Position numbers and translations under genes: made by a program
Source: Acetobacter ascendens
GTDB lineage: Bacteria > Pseudomonadota > Alphaproteobacteria > Acetobacterales > Acetobacteraceae
Length of the DNA: 64,000 nucleotides
Direction of reading: 5' to 3'
NCBI RefSeq assembly: GCF_001766235.1
Contig: NZ_CP015164.1
Span: 1 to 64,000 of the forward strand
Notes under the pieces: generated by a model
Told to the model about the DNA's origin: nothing
Database searches by the model: none
What the model saw: only the letters and a program-made list of their open reading frames with translations
Shown: positions 1 to 8,452 of the stretch, piece by piece
How positions within the stretch are numbered: position 1 is the stretch's first letter
Layout: every line of letters begins with the position of its first letter

Positions 1-87
1 GTTCGTGTTGGCATGTCTGTTGAAGTGAATATTGATACGGCGTCAAAGCCAGAAGGCCCGCATGCCAATAATCCACGTTATATCTGA
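1..87 (+). CDS. Membrane fusion protein of an efflux pump, C-terminal tail (partial)
   Basis: The window opens inside a reading frame that ends with TGA at 85-87. The 28 visible residues include VRVGMSVEVNIDT, which is typical of the last beta-strand region of EmrA/HlyD-type periplasmic adaptor proteins. The next gene, 10 bases downstream on the same strand, is the outer-membrane factor, so an efflux operon (adaptor then outer-membrane channel) is the natural reading. Only the C-terminus is present, so the transporter class (MFS/EmrAB or RND) cannot be decided. Confidence 0.65.
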   Translation, partial: VRVGMSVEVNIDTASKPEGPHANNPRYI

Positions 88-97
88 CAGTAATGTC

Positions 98-1621
98 ATG
101 AAGCGTCTTCTTCTTTCCGGCTTATCTGTGCTGGTGCTTTCTGGCTGCACAGTCGGGCCAAGCTATCATAAGCCGCAGGTTAAAGCGCCAGCAGATTGGC
201 GCGCAACGCAACCACCAGCAGAAAGCCAGATTACGATGGCTTCAACAGATCCGCAGTGGTGGACGCTGTTTCATGATCCAGTGCTAACAACGCTGGAAAA
301 TGAGGTTGCAGCTTCCAATCTGGATCTTAAAGCAGCCAGCCTACGTTTGATGCAAAGCCAAGCAGAGCGGCGGATTGCCAGTGCCGCACAGTTTCCGCAT
401 GCCGAAGCCAATGCATCTTATGGGCGTGAACGGGCCAGCACCAATGGTGTTCTGGGTTTGCTGGGCACCATGGAGCGTGAACAGGCAGGATCTATTGCAT
501 CTGGCTCTCAGGGGTTTGGGCCAACGGCTTTACCCGGAAGTGTTGGCAACCCATCATTCAACTTGCCTCAATACGGTATGAACGCATCGTGGGAAGTGGA
601 TTTTTGGGGGCATGTAAGGCGGCAGGTAGAAGCAGCCACAGCAGCCATGCACGAAACGGAAGAAATGCGGCGCGATATTCTGGTATCTCTTATGGCAGAG
701 ACAGCGCAGGATTATATAGATTTACGCGCGATACAAACGCAGATTGGTATTTTGCAGCATAATATTCAGATTGCAAAAGATAGTGTAAAACTCACAACAT
801 TGCGGTTTGAGCAAGGTGCCGCAACACGTTTGGATGTGGCGGAAGCTACCGGCCAGATGCATACATTTGAAGCACGATTACCACCTTTGCAGGCGCAGGC
901 AACGCATATGCTGAACGCTTTAAGCTTTCTGGTTGCGCGTGAGCCAGGCGCACTGGATGCAAAACTTGGGCCACCAGGGCCCATCCCGCTTGTGCCTGCT
1001 TTGGTGCCAGTTGGTTTGCCATCCGAACTGGCAGAACGCCGGCCAGATATCCGCATGGCGGCAGATCATTTGCATGCTGCTACAGCCAGTATTGGTGTAG
1101 CCATTGCAGATTTTTTTCCGCGAGTCACATTGTCTGGTAGTTTGGATGTGCAGGCCCTTCAGTTTAGTGGTTTGGGGTCATGGGCATCCCGCCAGTATGG
1201 TTTTGGCCCCACGGCAACATTACCTTTGTTTGAAGGCGGGCGGCTGACAGGCCAGTTGCATTTGCGTAAGGCGCAGCAGAAGGAAGCTGCAACCATGTTC
1301 CAGCGCACGGTTTTAAAAGCGTGGCAGGAAATTGATGATGCCATGGCCGATTTTACGGCTGCTCAGCGTCGGCGTGATGAATTGGCTGAAGCCGTGCATG
1401 AAAACGAAATTGCAGTGGATACGGCCAAGGCTCAATATGTGCAGGGATCATCCGATTTCTTGAATGTGCTGACATTGCAGAATGCACTTTTATCTTCTCA
1501 AAGTGCATTAGCAGATGCCACGGCCCGCGTGGCAGGGGCTGTCACGCATCTTTACCGTGCAGTAGGGGGCGGCTGGGAAGGGATGTACCCAGAAAAAACG
1601 AAAGCAAAAAAACATGTGTAA
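98..1621 (+). CDS. Outer-membrane efflux lipoprotein, NodT/OprM family
   Basis: A 507-residue outer-membrane factor that would form the TolC-like exit duct of a tripartite drug or solvent efflux pump. An upstream in-frame ATG exists at 32, but the start at 98 gives a clean lipoprotein signal (MKRLLLSGLSVLVLSGC, lipidated Cys17) followed by TVGPSYHKP, the usual N-terminus of the NodT family. Two outer-membrane efflux repeats follow; the second carries the family signature ELAERRPDIRMAA. Length is normal for the family. It starts 10 bases after the adaptor gene, so it is probably translated from the same transcript. No strong ribosome site is visible at either start. The substrate is unknown. 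Confidence 0.88.
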   Translation: MKRLLLSGLSVLVLSGCTVGPSYHKPQVKAPADWRATQPPAESQITMASTDPQWWTLFHDPVLTTLENEVAASNLDLKAASLRLMQSQAERRIASAAQFPHAEANASYGRERASTNGVLGLLGTMEREQAGSIASGSQGFGPTALPGSVGNPSFNLPQYGMNASWEVDFWGHVRRQVEAATAAMHETEEMRRDILVSLMAETAQDYIDLRAIQTQIGILQHNIQIAKDSVKLTTLRFEQGAATRLDVAEATGQMHTFEARLPPLQAQATHMLNALSFLVAREPGALDAKLGPPGPIPLVPALVPVGLPSELAERRPDIRMAADHLHAATASIGVAIADFFPRVTLSGSLDVQALQFSGLGSWASRQYGFGPTATLPLFEGGRLTGQLHLRKAQQKEAATMFQRTVLKAWQEIDDAMADFTAAQRRRDELAEAVHENEIAVDTAKAQYVQGSSDFLNVLTLQNALLSSQSALADATARVAGAVTHLYRAVGGGWEGMYPEKTKAKKHV

Positions 1622-1630
1622 GATTAGAGA

Positions 1631-2365
1631 ATGATAACAATCAGGCGTGCACCTACGCTAGGCAGTGCACATTCAGATACGCTGATGCTCCGCTGCCATT
1701 TCGCATTCGCCGATTATCAAGATCCGGCATACACGCATGATGGGCGTTTGCGTGTGCTGAATCTTGGCACGCTTAAGTCAGCGCAGGCGTATCATCTGGG
1801 GCCAGAAGCCAATGTAGATATTCTAACATGGGTATCTGCAGGAAATCTGACGAGTAATGTCGATGGTTTTGAACAGGAAGAAATAGGCACGAGAGGACTG
1901 CACCTTTTTAGTACGGGCACGGGGTACAAAGGGCTGGAATGGCGTGCTGGCCCAGATGGTGCCACGTTTATTCAGTTCTGGTTTATGGCAGATGTAGAGG
2001 GCGTATCCCCTGCGCAGGAAACTCGTGCAAGTTTTCCCCAATTGGAAGATGGTGGTTTTAGAATTCTTGCATCAGGTTTTCCAGAAGATGATCCAGAAGA
2101 AGAAAGCCAGATTACGGATGGTGCTCCGGTTGCCTTAACAGCGCGTGCACGTTTGTTACATGCAGCCATACCTGCGGCGGAGGGGGCTGCTTATAGCACT
2201 ACCCCAGGGCGCGATCTTTACCTGCTGGTTGTATCTGGCACTGTCACTATAAATGGAAATGTTCTGCGTTGTGATGATGCTGCCGCAATAACGGATCAGC
2301 AGGATATGGTTGTGATCGCTCAGGAAAAAACAGAACTTCTTTTAGCTGATGTCGCGGCTAAGTAA
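1631..2365 (+). CDS. Pirin-like bicupin protein
   Basis: A 244-residue protein with the two-cupin layout of pirin/YhaK-type proteins: the opening HFAFADYQDPAY and the segment RLRVLNLG match the family, and a second cupin-like half follows to the end. Canonical pirins bind a metal through a His-rich motif of the form HPHRxxE in the first cupin. Here the equivalent stretch reads AYHLGPEANVDIL, so most of the metal ligands seem to be missing and quercetinase-type activity cannot be assumed. It starts 9 bases after the efflux gene and may share its transcript. Role unknown; candidates are a redox-sensitive regulator partner or a non-catalytic cupin. Confidence 0.75.
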   Translation: MITIRRAPTLGSAHSDTLMLRCHFAFADYQDPAYTHDGRLRVLNLGTLKSAQAYHLGPEANVDILTWVSAGNLTSNVDGFEQEEIGTRGLHLFSTGTGYKGLEWRAGPDGATFIQFWFMADVEGVSPAQETRASFPQLEDGGFRILASGFPEDDPEEESQITDGAPVALTARARLLHAAIPAAEGAAYSTTPGRDLYLLVVSGTVTINGNVLRCDDAAAITDQQDMVVIAQEKTELLLADVAAK

Positions 2366-2450
2366 GTATAAGTGGGTTCAAGCACTCGTCTTCTGATGCT
2401 TTCATCCGTTTATGTAACATCATACGCCTTATCCTTTGTGAGGGAGATAA

Positions 2451-3355
2451 GAGCCCTTTTGGAAATTCGCTATGATAGGTTTTCAAGAGGTTTTGAGCGT
2501 GATTCAAAGGCAGGATGTGGACGCCAGCACAACGAGGCCGCATGGCCGGAATTACACGCAAGACGAAACGCTATCCGTCTGATCTGACAGATGAGGAATG
2601 GGAGCGCATAGCGCCTCTGATGCCCCCTGCGAACCGGCGTGGTCGGAAACGGACAACCGATTTCCGTGAGATCATCAATGCTCTGCGCTATCTCGTGCGC
2701 TCAGGCTGCGGTTGGGAGATGCTTCCGGTTCATTTTGGCCCATGGCAAACGGTTTACTGGTGGTTCCGCAGGCTGATGCGCCGTTTCCTGTTCCAGACCA
2801 TTCATGATGTCTGTCTGATGCTCGATCGTGAAGCGACAGGACGCGAAACCAGTCCATCGGGTGGTGTCATTGATAGCCAGAGTATCAAGGCACCCCACGC
2901 AAAGACACGTGGTTATGACGCAGGCAAGAAGATCGTCGGTCGGAAACGTCACATCGCAGTTGATACGGATGGCCGCCTTCTCCTGGTCCAGCTGACAACA
3001 GCCGATATTTCGGACAGTGCAGGAGGACAGATGATCCTTGATGCCATTCGCAAACGCTGGCCTTGGGTGAAGCACCTGTTTGCCGATGGAGCCTATGACC
3101 GCCTCCAGTTGATGGATAAGGCCACTTTTCTCGACTTCACAGTCGAGATCATCCGGCGGTCAGAGACAGCAAAAGGGTTTGAAATCCTGCCGCGTCGGTG
3201 GGTTGTGGAACGGACCTTCGGTTGGATGATCCGCTGGCGTCGCCTTGTGAAGGACTACGAACAGCGGATCGACGTCGCAGAGGCCATGATCCACATCGCC
3301 ATGGGAAGCCTCATGCTACGCCGAAACGCTCATCCGTGAATTTCCAAAAGGGCTC
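2451..3355 (+). mobile_element. IS5-family insertion sequence (IS1031-like), complete
   Basis: A 905-base element bounded by 18-base perfect inverted repeats, gagcccttttggaaattc at 2451-2468 and its complement at 3338-3355. It is flanked by a 3-base direct repeat TAA (2448-2450 and 3356-3358), as expected for the IS1031 subgroup. It contains a single transposase gene. Joining the flanks restores a palindrome (CATACGCCTTATC at 2421-2433 with GATAA at 2446-2450 plus GACGTATG at 3359-3366), so the target was a hairpin between the pirin gene and the convergent arsC; no coding sequence was broken. Confidence 0.92.
2515..3339 (+). CDS. Transposase of the IS5/IS1031-like element
   Basis: A 274-residue DDE transposase. 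The N-terminal region (about 20-95) matches the DUF4096-type domain found in these transposases. The catalytic triad can be placed at Asp120 (GGVIDSQSIK), Asp191 (LFADGAYD) and Glu232 (RWVVERTFGWM), the last in the usual Y/R-rich C-terminal motif. Its stop codon lies inside the right inverted repeat. An alternative start at 2542 (MAGITRKTKR) may be the native one. Length and motifs are intact, so the element is probably active. Confidence 0.92.
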   Translation: MWTPAQRGRMAGITRKTKRYPSDLTDEEWERIAPLMPPANRRGRKRTTDFREIINALRYLVRSGCGWEMLPVHFGPWQTVYWWFRRLMRRFLFQTIHDVCLMLDREATGRETSPSGGVIDSQSIKAPHAKTRGYDAGKKIVGRKRHIAVDTDGRLLLVQLTTADISDSAGGQMILDAIRKRWPWVKHLFADGAYDRLQLMDKATFLDFTVEIIRRSETAKGFEILPRRWVVERTFGWMIRWRRLVKDYEQRIDVAEAMIHIAMGSLMLRRNAHP

Positions 3356-3378
3356 TAAGACGTATGGTTGCGGAAAAT

Positions 3379-3726
3379 TTATAACAGCTCTAGCACAACA
3401 TCTGCCGGTCGGCAGGCTTTTGCTCCTTTGAGTGTGACCACAACGGGACGATTGAGAAGTTTGGGGTGTTCTGCAATAGCATCCAGTATCTGCGCATCGC
3501 TGATGCTGGGTGCATCAAGTTTCAGTTCCTTACATAAAGCTTCTTTACTGCGCAAAATATCGCGCGCACTCAACTTTCCTTTAGCAAGAATGTTTTCCAA
3601 TTCTGCGCGGGTTGGAGGCTGTTTCAGATAAAGGATAATTTCCGGTTCAATACCAGCGTCTCTAATAAGGCCAAGAACTGTGCGTGAAGTGCCGCAAGAA
3701 GGGTTGTGGTAAAGAGTAACTGACAT
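3379..3726 (-). CDS. arsC: Arsenate reductase, glutaredoxin-coupled type
   Basis: A 115-residue thioredoxin-fold protein of the ArsC family that reduces arsenate to arsenite using glutathione/glutaredoxin. The catalytic Cys11 lies in NPSCGTSRTVL, and the RPVVV segment near residue 93 carries the conserved arginine that helps bind the oxyanion. It is close to the short-chain members of the family. No arsenite pump or arsR gene adjoins it, so its job could also be general thiol chemistry. It converges on the pirin gene, and the IS5-type element ends 23 bases past its stop. Confidence 0.87.
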   Translation of the reverse strand: MSVTLYHNPSCGTSRTVLGLIRDAGIEPEIILYLKQPPTRAELENILAKGKLSARDILRSKEALCKELKLDAPSISDAQILDAIAEHPKLLNRPVVVTLKGAKACRPADVVLELL

Positions 3727-3806
3727 AGGTGCATCCTAAAGAGTAAGGCCTCAATTATGATATTTGAGGGTATCGTGGCACGCAAATAGAGTGGGATGGA
3801 GAGAAT

Positions 3807-5498
3807 ATGTCGCCCTTGTTAGGCATAAAAAATTGGCTCGGCCAGCGGATAACCAAAAAATCTGGGTCATGGTCGGATATGCTGGCAGGGCTTTCTTTGG
3901 CCTCTATGAACATTCCTCAGGTTTTGGGGTATGCGCGTATTGCTGAAATGCCGGCTGTATGCGGGTTATATACAGTGTTGTTTCCGTTGGTGGCGTTTGC
4001 CATGTTCGGCTCATCACGTCATCTCGTGGTGGCGGCAGATTCTGCTACCGCAGCCATTTTTTCTAGCGGCCTATCAGAAATTGTTTCCCCCGGCAGCGCC
4101 AGATATATGGAACTGGTTAGCGCAGTTGCCTTGCTGAATGCGGGATTTCTGTTGGTCGCTCGCTTATTTCGGTTGGGCTTTCTGGCAGATTTTCTGTCTC
4201 GCACCGTGCTGGTGGGGTTTCTGGCGGGGGTGGGCGTTCAGGTAGGCTTAAGCATGTTGTATGATATGACAGGCTTAGTCTCATCTTCTCATAATACACT
4301 GATTCAGGCGATAGGGCTGTTCCAGGGCTTTGGGCAAATGCAGGGGCTAAGCATGGCCATTGCCAGCCTGAGCTGTGTGGTGCTGTTGGTAGGAGCAAGG
4401 CAGGAGCCCCATTGGCCAGTGGGCCTGTGTGTTGTGGTTGTTAGTATTTTGTGTAGCTGGGGGCTGGATCTGCAGCATTACGATGTTGCCATTCTAGGCA
4501 GCATACGCGGTGGCTTGCCAGCGTTTTCCATGCCTCTTCCCGGCTGGCATGACATGTTGGCTTTGCTGCCAATTTCTGCATCCTGTGTTTTTGTTATTAT
4601 TGCCCAAAGTGCTGCAACATCACGTGCTTTTGCAAACATGTTCCATGAACATGTTGATGAAAATGCAGATATTGTGGGGCTGTGTGCCGCCAACGCTGCG
4701 GCTGCCTTAACAGGTACATTTACAGTGAATGGCAGCCCCACGCAAACAGCTATGGCTGTGCAGGCAGGTGCCAGATCACAAAAGGCCCAGCTTGTTTTTG
4801 CTGCGGTAACTGCCTGTGTGCTTTTGTTTTTTCCTGCCCCCTTGCAGTATCTTCCTCGCTGCGTGCTAGGTGCCATTGTGTTTTGCGTAGCTGTGCGAAT
4901 GATAGATATTCAGGCCCTTAATGGTATCCGCCATGAAAGCCCCGGAGAATTCCGTTTGGCGCTGGTAACAGCCGCTACGGTTGTAAGTGTGGGGGTGGAG
5001 CAGGGTATCTTTATTGCTATTGCGCTTTCTCTGTTTCGGCACGTTCGGCATAGTTATATGCCTCATACGCTGATAATGGCGCCAGAAGCCTCTACCGGCA
5101 TGTTAGAAGCAGAAGCGGTAGCTCCCGGAGAGCAGAGTATGCCGGGAATTATCATTTATCGTTTTTGTGCAGATTTGTTTTATGCAAATTGTAACTTGTT
5201 TGCAGATGATATCATGACATTGATCTCATCTGCGCCAGATCCGGTAAAATGTGTTGTGGTGGATTGCAGTGCAATTACCGATATTGATTATTCAGCAGCG
5301 CAAGTTGTGCGGGATGTTCTGCAAAGGTTACATGCGCGCGAGATTACCGTTTTGTTTGGCCGTGTGGCTCCATTTTTTCTAAAAGATATGGAGCGTCATC
5401 ATATTACTACCGTGCTTGGAAAAGAGAATATTTACATGCAACTTCACACAGCACTGGCGAGCGCTCGTAAGTTGTGTGGTGGCACAAAATCCTTATAA
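3807..5498 (+). CDS. SulP-family anion transporter with STAS domain
   Basis: A 563-residue inner-membrane transporter of the SulP/SLC26 family, which moves sulfate, bicarbonate or related anions. The N-terminal half starts with a family-like segment (MLAGLSLASMNIPQVLGYARIAEMP) and holds about 10-12 hydrophobic helices. A cytoplasmic STAS domain covers about 440-555, with the expected buried strand VVVDCSAITDIDYSAAQ. GGAGAG lies just before the ATG. It faces the TauE-type exporter convergently in a sulfur-related gene group, which makes sulfate or sulfite a reasonable but unproven substrate. Confidence 0.85.
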   Translation: MSPLLGIKNWLGQRITKKSGSWSDMLAGLSLASMNIPQVLGYARIAEMPAVCGLYTVLFPLVAFAMFGSSRHLVVAADSATAAIFSSGLSEIVSPGSARYMELVSAVALLNAGFLLVARLFRLGFLADFLSRTVLVGFLAGVGVQVGLSMLYDMTGLVSSSHNTLIQAIGLFQGFGQMQGLSMAIASLSCVVLLVGARQEPHWPVGLCVVVVSILCSWGLDLQHYDVAILGSIRGGLPAFSMPLPGWHDMLALLPISASCVFVIIAQSAATSRAFANMFHEHVDENADIVGLCAANAAAALTGTFTVNGSPTQTAMAVQAGARSQKAQLVFAAVTACVLLFFPAPLQYLPRCVLGAIVFCVAVRMIDIQALNGIRHESPGEFRLALVTAATVVSVGVEQGIFIAIALSLFRHVRHSYMPHTLIMAPEASTGMLEAEAVAPGEQSMPGIIIYRFCADLFYANCNLFADDIMTLISSAPDPVKCVVVDCSAITDIDYSAAQVVRDVLQRLHAREITVLFGRVAPFFLKDMERHHITTVLGKENIYMQLHTALASARKLCGGTKSL

Positions 5499-5501
5499 TT
5501 T

Positions 5502-6278
5502 CTACACGCTTTGCCAGATCATATAAATTGCCACAATGAAAATGATGCAGGCAAAAAGTGTTGTAAGGTGGCTGGAAGATTTAGCCATATGGCGGGCTGT
5601 GCGGGTGCCAAATAGGCAACCAATGGCCCCACCTAAAATGAACAGAGCCGCTAACTGCCAATCTATATATCCAGAGAACATGTAGCTTAACGCAGTGCTG
5701 AACCCAAAAGCGGAAACGGCAACCAGAGACGTGCCAACAGCATTGAGAATAGGCATGCCGGTAGAAGCAATAAGCCCGGGCACAATTAGAAAACCGCCAC
5801 CAATGCCAAAAAAGCCAGAAAGTAGTCCCGTGCCAAGGCCATAGCCCATAACTTTGGAGGCGTTATGTCTATTACAGCTTGCCCCCGGGCAGCCAACATT
5901 ATGCCGCCCGCGGAGCATAAGAATGCCCACCCCAATCATTAACAGAGCAAAAAACAAAAGCAGCTTTTTACCATCAATTGTTTTGCCAATGGCTGCTCCG
6001 ATAAACGCGCCAGCTATCCCACAAGATGCAAAAATACCTGCGCAGCGCCATTTAACCGTATGGTTGCGGGCATGCTGTGCTAGCCCCACTAATGCGTTGA
6101 TAGCTACTGCCAGCGCGCTGGTGCCAATAGCTACGTGAGGGTTTTTGACCCCAACCAGATACACCATAAGCGGCACAGCCAGAATGGATCCTCCGCCACC
6201 AATTAATCCCAAGGTGAAACCGACCAGCACGCCAGACATAAGTTCCAGCAGGATATGAGGAGTAAATAAGGTGAGCAT
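5502..6278 (-). CDS. TauE/SafE-family sulfite (sulfonate) exporter-like permease
   Basis: A 258-residue membrane protein of the TauE/SafE (DUF81) family. The family hallmark appears twice: GFTLGLIGGGGSILAVPLMVY near the N-terminus and GFFGIGGGFLIVPGL in the second half, with about eight helices in all. It starts 28 bases downstream of the persulfide dioxygenase-like gene on the same strand. In similar operons the dioxygenase makes sulfite and this permease exports it. That pairing is inferred from context. It nearly touches the convergent SulP gene (3 bases between stops). Confidence 0.86.
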   Translation of the reverse strand: MLTLFTPHILLELMSGVLVGFTLGLIGGGGSILAVPLMVYLVGVKNPHVAIGTSALAVAINALVGLAQHARNHTVKWRCAGIFASCGIAGAFIGAAIGKTIDGKKLLLFFALLMIGVGILMLRGRHNVGCPGASCNRHNASKVMGYGLGTGLLSGFFGIGGGFLIVPGLIASTGMPILNAVGTSLVAVSAFGFSTALSYMFSGYIDWQLAALFILGGAIGCLFGTRTARHMAKSSSHLTTLFACIIFIVAIYMIWQSV

Positions 6279-6306
6279 ATGGGGTATCCAGAAAGATCAG
6301 TAAATT

Positions 6307-7233
6307 TTAGAGCTTGTTGATGGGGATCTTAATGTAACTGGTGCCATTATCTTCTGGCTCTGGCATGTGTCCCCCACGGATATTGACCTGAACGGAAGGC
6401 ATAATCAGGTTGGGCAGGGCAAGTGTTGCATCCCGCGATGTACGCATATTTACAAAGTCATCCTCACTTACGCCTTCATGCACATGCACATTATGCGCGC
6501 GTTCTGCGCCCACGGTGGTTTCCCACGCATAGGTATCACGGTGGGGGGCTTTGTAATCGTGGCAGAGAAAAAGGCGCGTTTCTGCTGGTAAGGTGAGAAG
6601 GCGGCGAATAGAGCGATACAGCATGCGGGCATCCCCACCAGGGAAGTCTGCACGGGCCGTACCATAATCTGGCATGAACAGCGTATCGCCAATAAAGGCG
6701 GCATCACCGATAATAAAAGCCATATCTGCGGGGGTATGGCCCGGCACATGCAGCGCTATGGCGTTTAGGTTACCCAGCTTAAACTGCTCGCCATCTGTAA
6801 AAAGATGATCAAACTGAGATCCATCACGGGCAAATCTGGTATCGGCATTGAAGATTTTGCCAAAAACTTCCTGCACTTGCACAATGTTGGCGCCAATACC
6901 CAATTTGCCGCCCAGTTGTTCCTGCAACCATGGTGCGGCGGAAAGATGATCAGCATGCGCATGTGTTTCTAGTTGCCATGCAACCTGCAGTTTTTCAGCG
7001 TGCACATAATCTACAATTTCTTGGGCGGAATCGTATTTAATGTGGCCAGAAGCCGGATCATAATCCAGCACGCTATCAATAACAGCGGCTGTTAGGGTTT
7101 GCGGGTCATGCACCACATGGCTGGCTGTGAAAGTTTTCTCATCAAAAAAGGTTTTTACAACAGGTCGCTGTTCGGGGCGCTGCACAGCCATCAGAATCTG
7201 CTGGGTGGCTGTGGCGATAGCTGGATCTGACAT
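6307..7233 (-). CDS. blh: Metallo-beta-lactamase-fold hydrolase, persulfide dioxygenase-like (Blh type)
   Basis: A 308-residue MBL-fold protein similar to Blh/ETHE1-type persulfide dioxygenases, non-haem iron enzymes that oxidise glutathione persulfide to sulfite. The metal motif THAHADH sits at residues 90-96 (His91, His93, Asp95, His96); further ligands lie in HVPGHTPADM and GDTLFMPDYGTARAD. The ATG at 7233 is preceded by GGGAG at good spacing; a longer form would need a TTG at 7248. The tauE-like gene follows in the same operon, and a peroxiredoxin plus ArsR-type regulator diverge upstream. This layout recalls bigR-blh loci, where the operon responds to sulfide. Confidence 0.83.
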   Translation of the reverse strand: MSDPAIATATQQILMAVQRPEQRPVVKTFFDEKTFTASHVVHDPQTLTAAVIDSVLDYDPASGHIKYDSAQEIVDYVHAEKLQVAWQLETHAHADHLSAAPWLQEQLGGKLGIGANIVQVQEVFGKIFNADTRFARDGSQFDHLFTDGEQFKLGNLNAIALHVPGHTPADMAFIIGDAAFIGDTLFMPDYGTARADFPGGDARMLYRSIRRLLTLPAETRLFLCHDYKAPHRDTYAWETTVGAERAHNVHVHEGVSEDDFVNMRTSRDATLALPNLIMPSVQVNIRGGHMPEPEDNGTSYIKIPINKL

Positions 7234-7321
7234 AAGGGAAACTCCCAACAGTTTATTATTTTAAGTAAACATGAATATACACTTTAATTAAGAATGAAAG
7301 CGTCTTGCGTCAAGTGAAAGA
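7234..7321. promoter_or_regulatory. Divergent promoter region between blh-like and peroxiredoxin genes
   Basis: This 88-base AT-rich gap must hold both divergent promoters. It contains an imperfect inverted repeat, ATTTTAAGT at 7258-7266 and ACTTTAATT at 7281-7289 (7 of 9 positions pair), which could be a site for the ArsR-type regulator encoded at 8007. The match is weak and the operator assignment is a guess. Confidence 0.3.
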
Positions 7322-8002
7322 ATGCGCGTAAACACTGCAGCTATGAATGACCGCATCATAGATACCAGTCAGTTGGAGCCGGTAGTGGCCGCACCCAGAA
7401 TTGGAGACATGGCTCCAGATTTTATGGCGCGGACAACCCAAGGCATGCTTACGTTAAGTGCTTTGCGTGGGCAGTGGGTGCTGCTGTTTTCGCATCCGGC
7501 AGATTTTACGCCGGTTTGCACCAGTGAGTTTATTGCATTTGCACAAGCTGCTGCGCAATTTGCTGCCATGAATTGTGCATTGGTGGGCCTTTCTGTAGAC
7601 AGTCTGCCAGCACATCTTGCATGGATTGAAGCTATACGGGAAAGGTTTGACGTTCGGATTCCTTTTCCCGTGGTGGAAGATCCTTCCATGGCCATCGCCC
7701 GTGCATACGGCATGCTGGATGCAACGGCCCGGAATAGCGCGACGGTGCGCTGTGTGTACATGATTGACCCGCAAGGTATTGTGCGTGCCACAACATGCTA
7801 CCCTATGACTGTTGGCCGATCTGTGGCGGAATTGCTGCGTTTGCTTGCCGCCCTTCAACGGGTAGATGAGGGGGATGTTCTGACACCTGAAGGTTGGACA
7901 CCCGGAGGGAATGTGGTGCTACCAACAGCGCAAACCCAAGATGCTGTCATGCAGGCGGGGCCATCATGGTTTATGTGTTTAAAGCCTGATCAGGGGCAGT
8001 AA
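7322..8002 (+). CDS. Peroxiredoxin, 1-Cys/Prx6-like AhpC/TSA family
   Basis: A 226-residue thiol peroxidase. The peroxidatic Cys66 lies in the conserved block HPADFTPVCTSEF. The long C-terminal part with YPMTVGRSVAELLRLLAALQ fits the Prx6 subfamily, which reduces hydrogen peroxide and organic hydroperoxides. Other cysteines (for example in VRCVYMI and near the C-terminus) do not match a standard resolving Cys position, so a 1-Cys mechanism is likely. An alternative ATG at 7343 exists. The gene is 4 bases upstream of the ArsR-type regulator and is probably co-transcribed with it. Confidence 0.87.
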   Translation: MRVNTAAMNDRIIDTSQLEPVVAAPRIGDMAPDFMARTTQGMLTLSALRGQWVLLFSHPADFTPVCTSEFIAFAQAAAQFAAMNCALVGLSVDSLPAHLAWIEAIRERFDVRIPFPVVEDPSMAIARAYGMLDATARNSATVRCVYMIDPQGIVRATTCYPMTVGRSVAELLRLLAALQRVDEGDVLTPEGWTPGGNVVLPTAQTQDAVMQAGPSWFMCLKPDQGQ

Positions 8003-8006
8003 GCTC

Positions 8007-8438
8007 ATGGTTGAAATGTCTTTAGACGAAGCAAAACAATTGGTGGAGCAGTTGAAGCTGTTTGCTCAGCCGCAGCGACTTATGATTCTGGATGCTCTTT
8101 TGCGGCATGGGGCGCTGGCAGTAGGGGAGCTGGAAAGCAAAACCAGAATTGGTCAGCCGACTCTAAGCCAGCAGTTAGGCACATTAAGGCGTTCTAACTT
8201 GATTGTGCCACGGCGCGAATCGCGAACGATTTATTATAGCTTGCAGAGTGAAGATGAAGCCTTGCGAGTAAGAATTCTGATTGGTCTTTTAAAAGGTGAC
8301 AAAGGCCTACTGTCTGCCACGCATGAAATTGCCGATAAACTTGGAACAAAATCAACCAAAAGAAAAGACCAGATCCTTCGGGAAGAAGGCGCACAGTTTG
8401 CCTTCGTGCAGACAATACAGCCACCACGTCGCTTCTAG
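8007..8438 (+). CDS. ArsR-family winged-helix regulator lacking cysteines
   Basis: A 143-residue ArsR/SmtB-type repressor-like protein. The DNA-reading helix is IGQPTLSQQLGTLRRSNLI at about 48-66, followed by the wing (RRESRTIYYSL). This helix resembles that of BigR/SqrR regulators, which sense persulfide through two cysteines. The protein here has no cysteine at all, so that mechanism is excluded. A basic tail (TKSTKRKDQ) extends past the usual domain. AGGGG in the end of the peroxiredoxin gene can serve as ribosome site. It probably controls the divergent blh/tauE and peroxiredoxin units, but the signal is unknown. Confidence 0.82.
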   Translation: MVEMSLDEAKQLVEQLKLFAQPQRLMILDALLRHGALAVGELESKTRIGQPTLSQQLGTLRRSNLIVPRRESRTIYYSLQSEDEALRVRILIGLLKGDKGLLSATHEIADKLGTKSTKRKDQILREEGAQFAFVQTIQPPRRF

Positions 8439-8452
8439 AGCCAGAAAATCGC

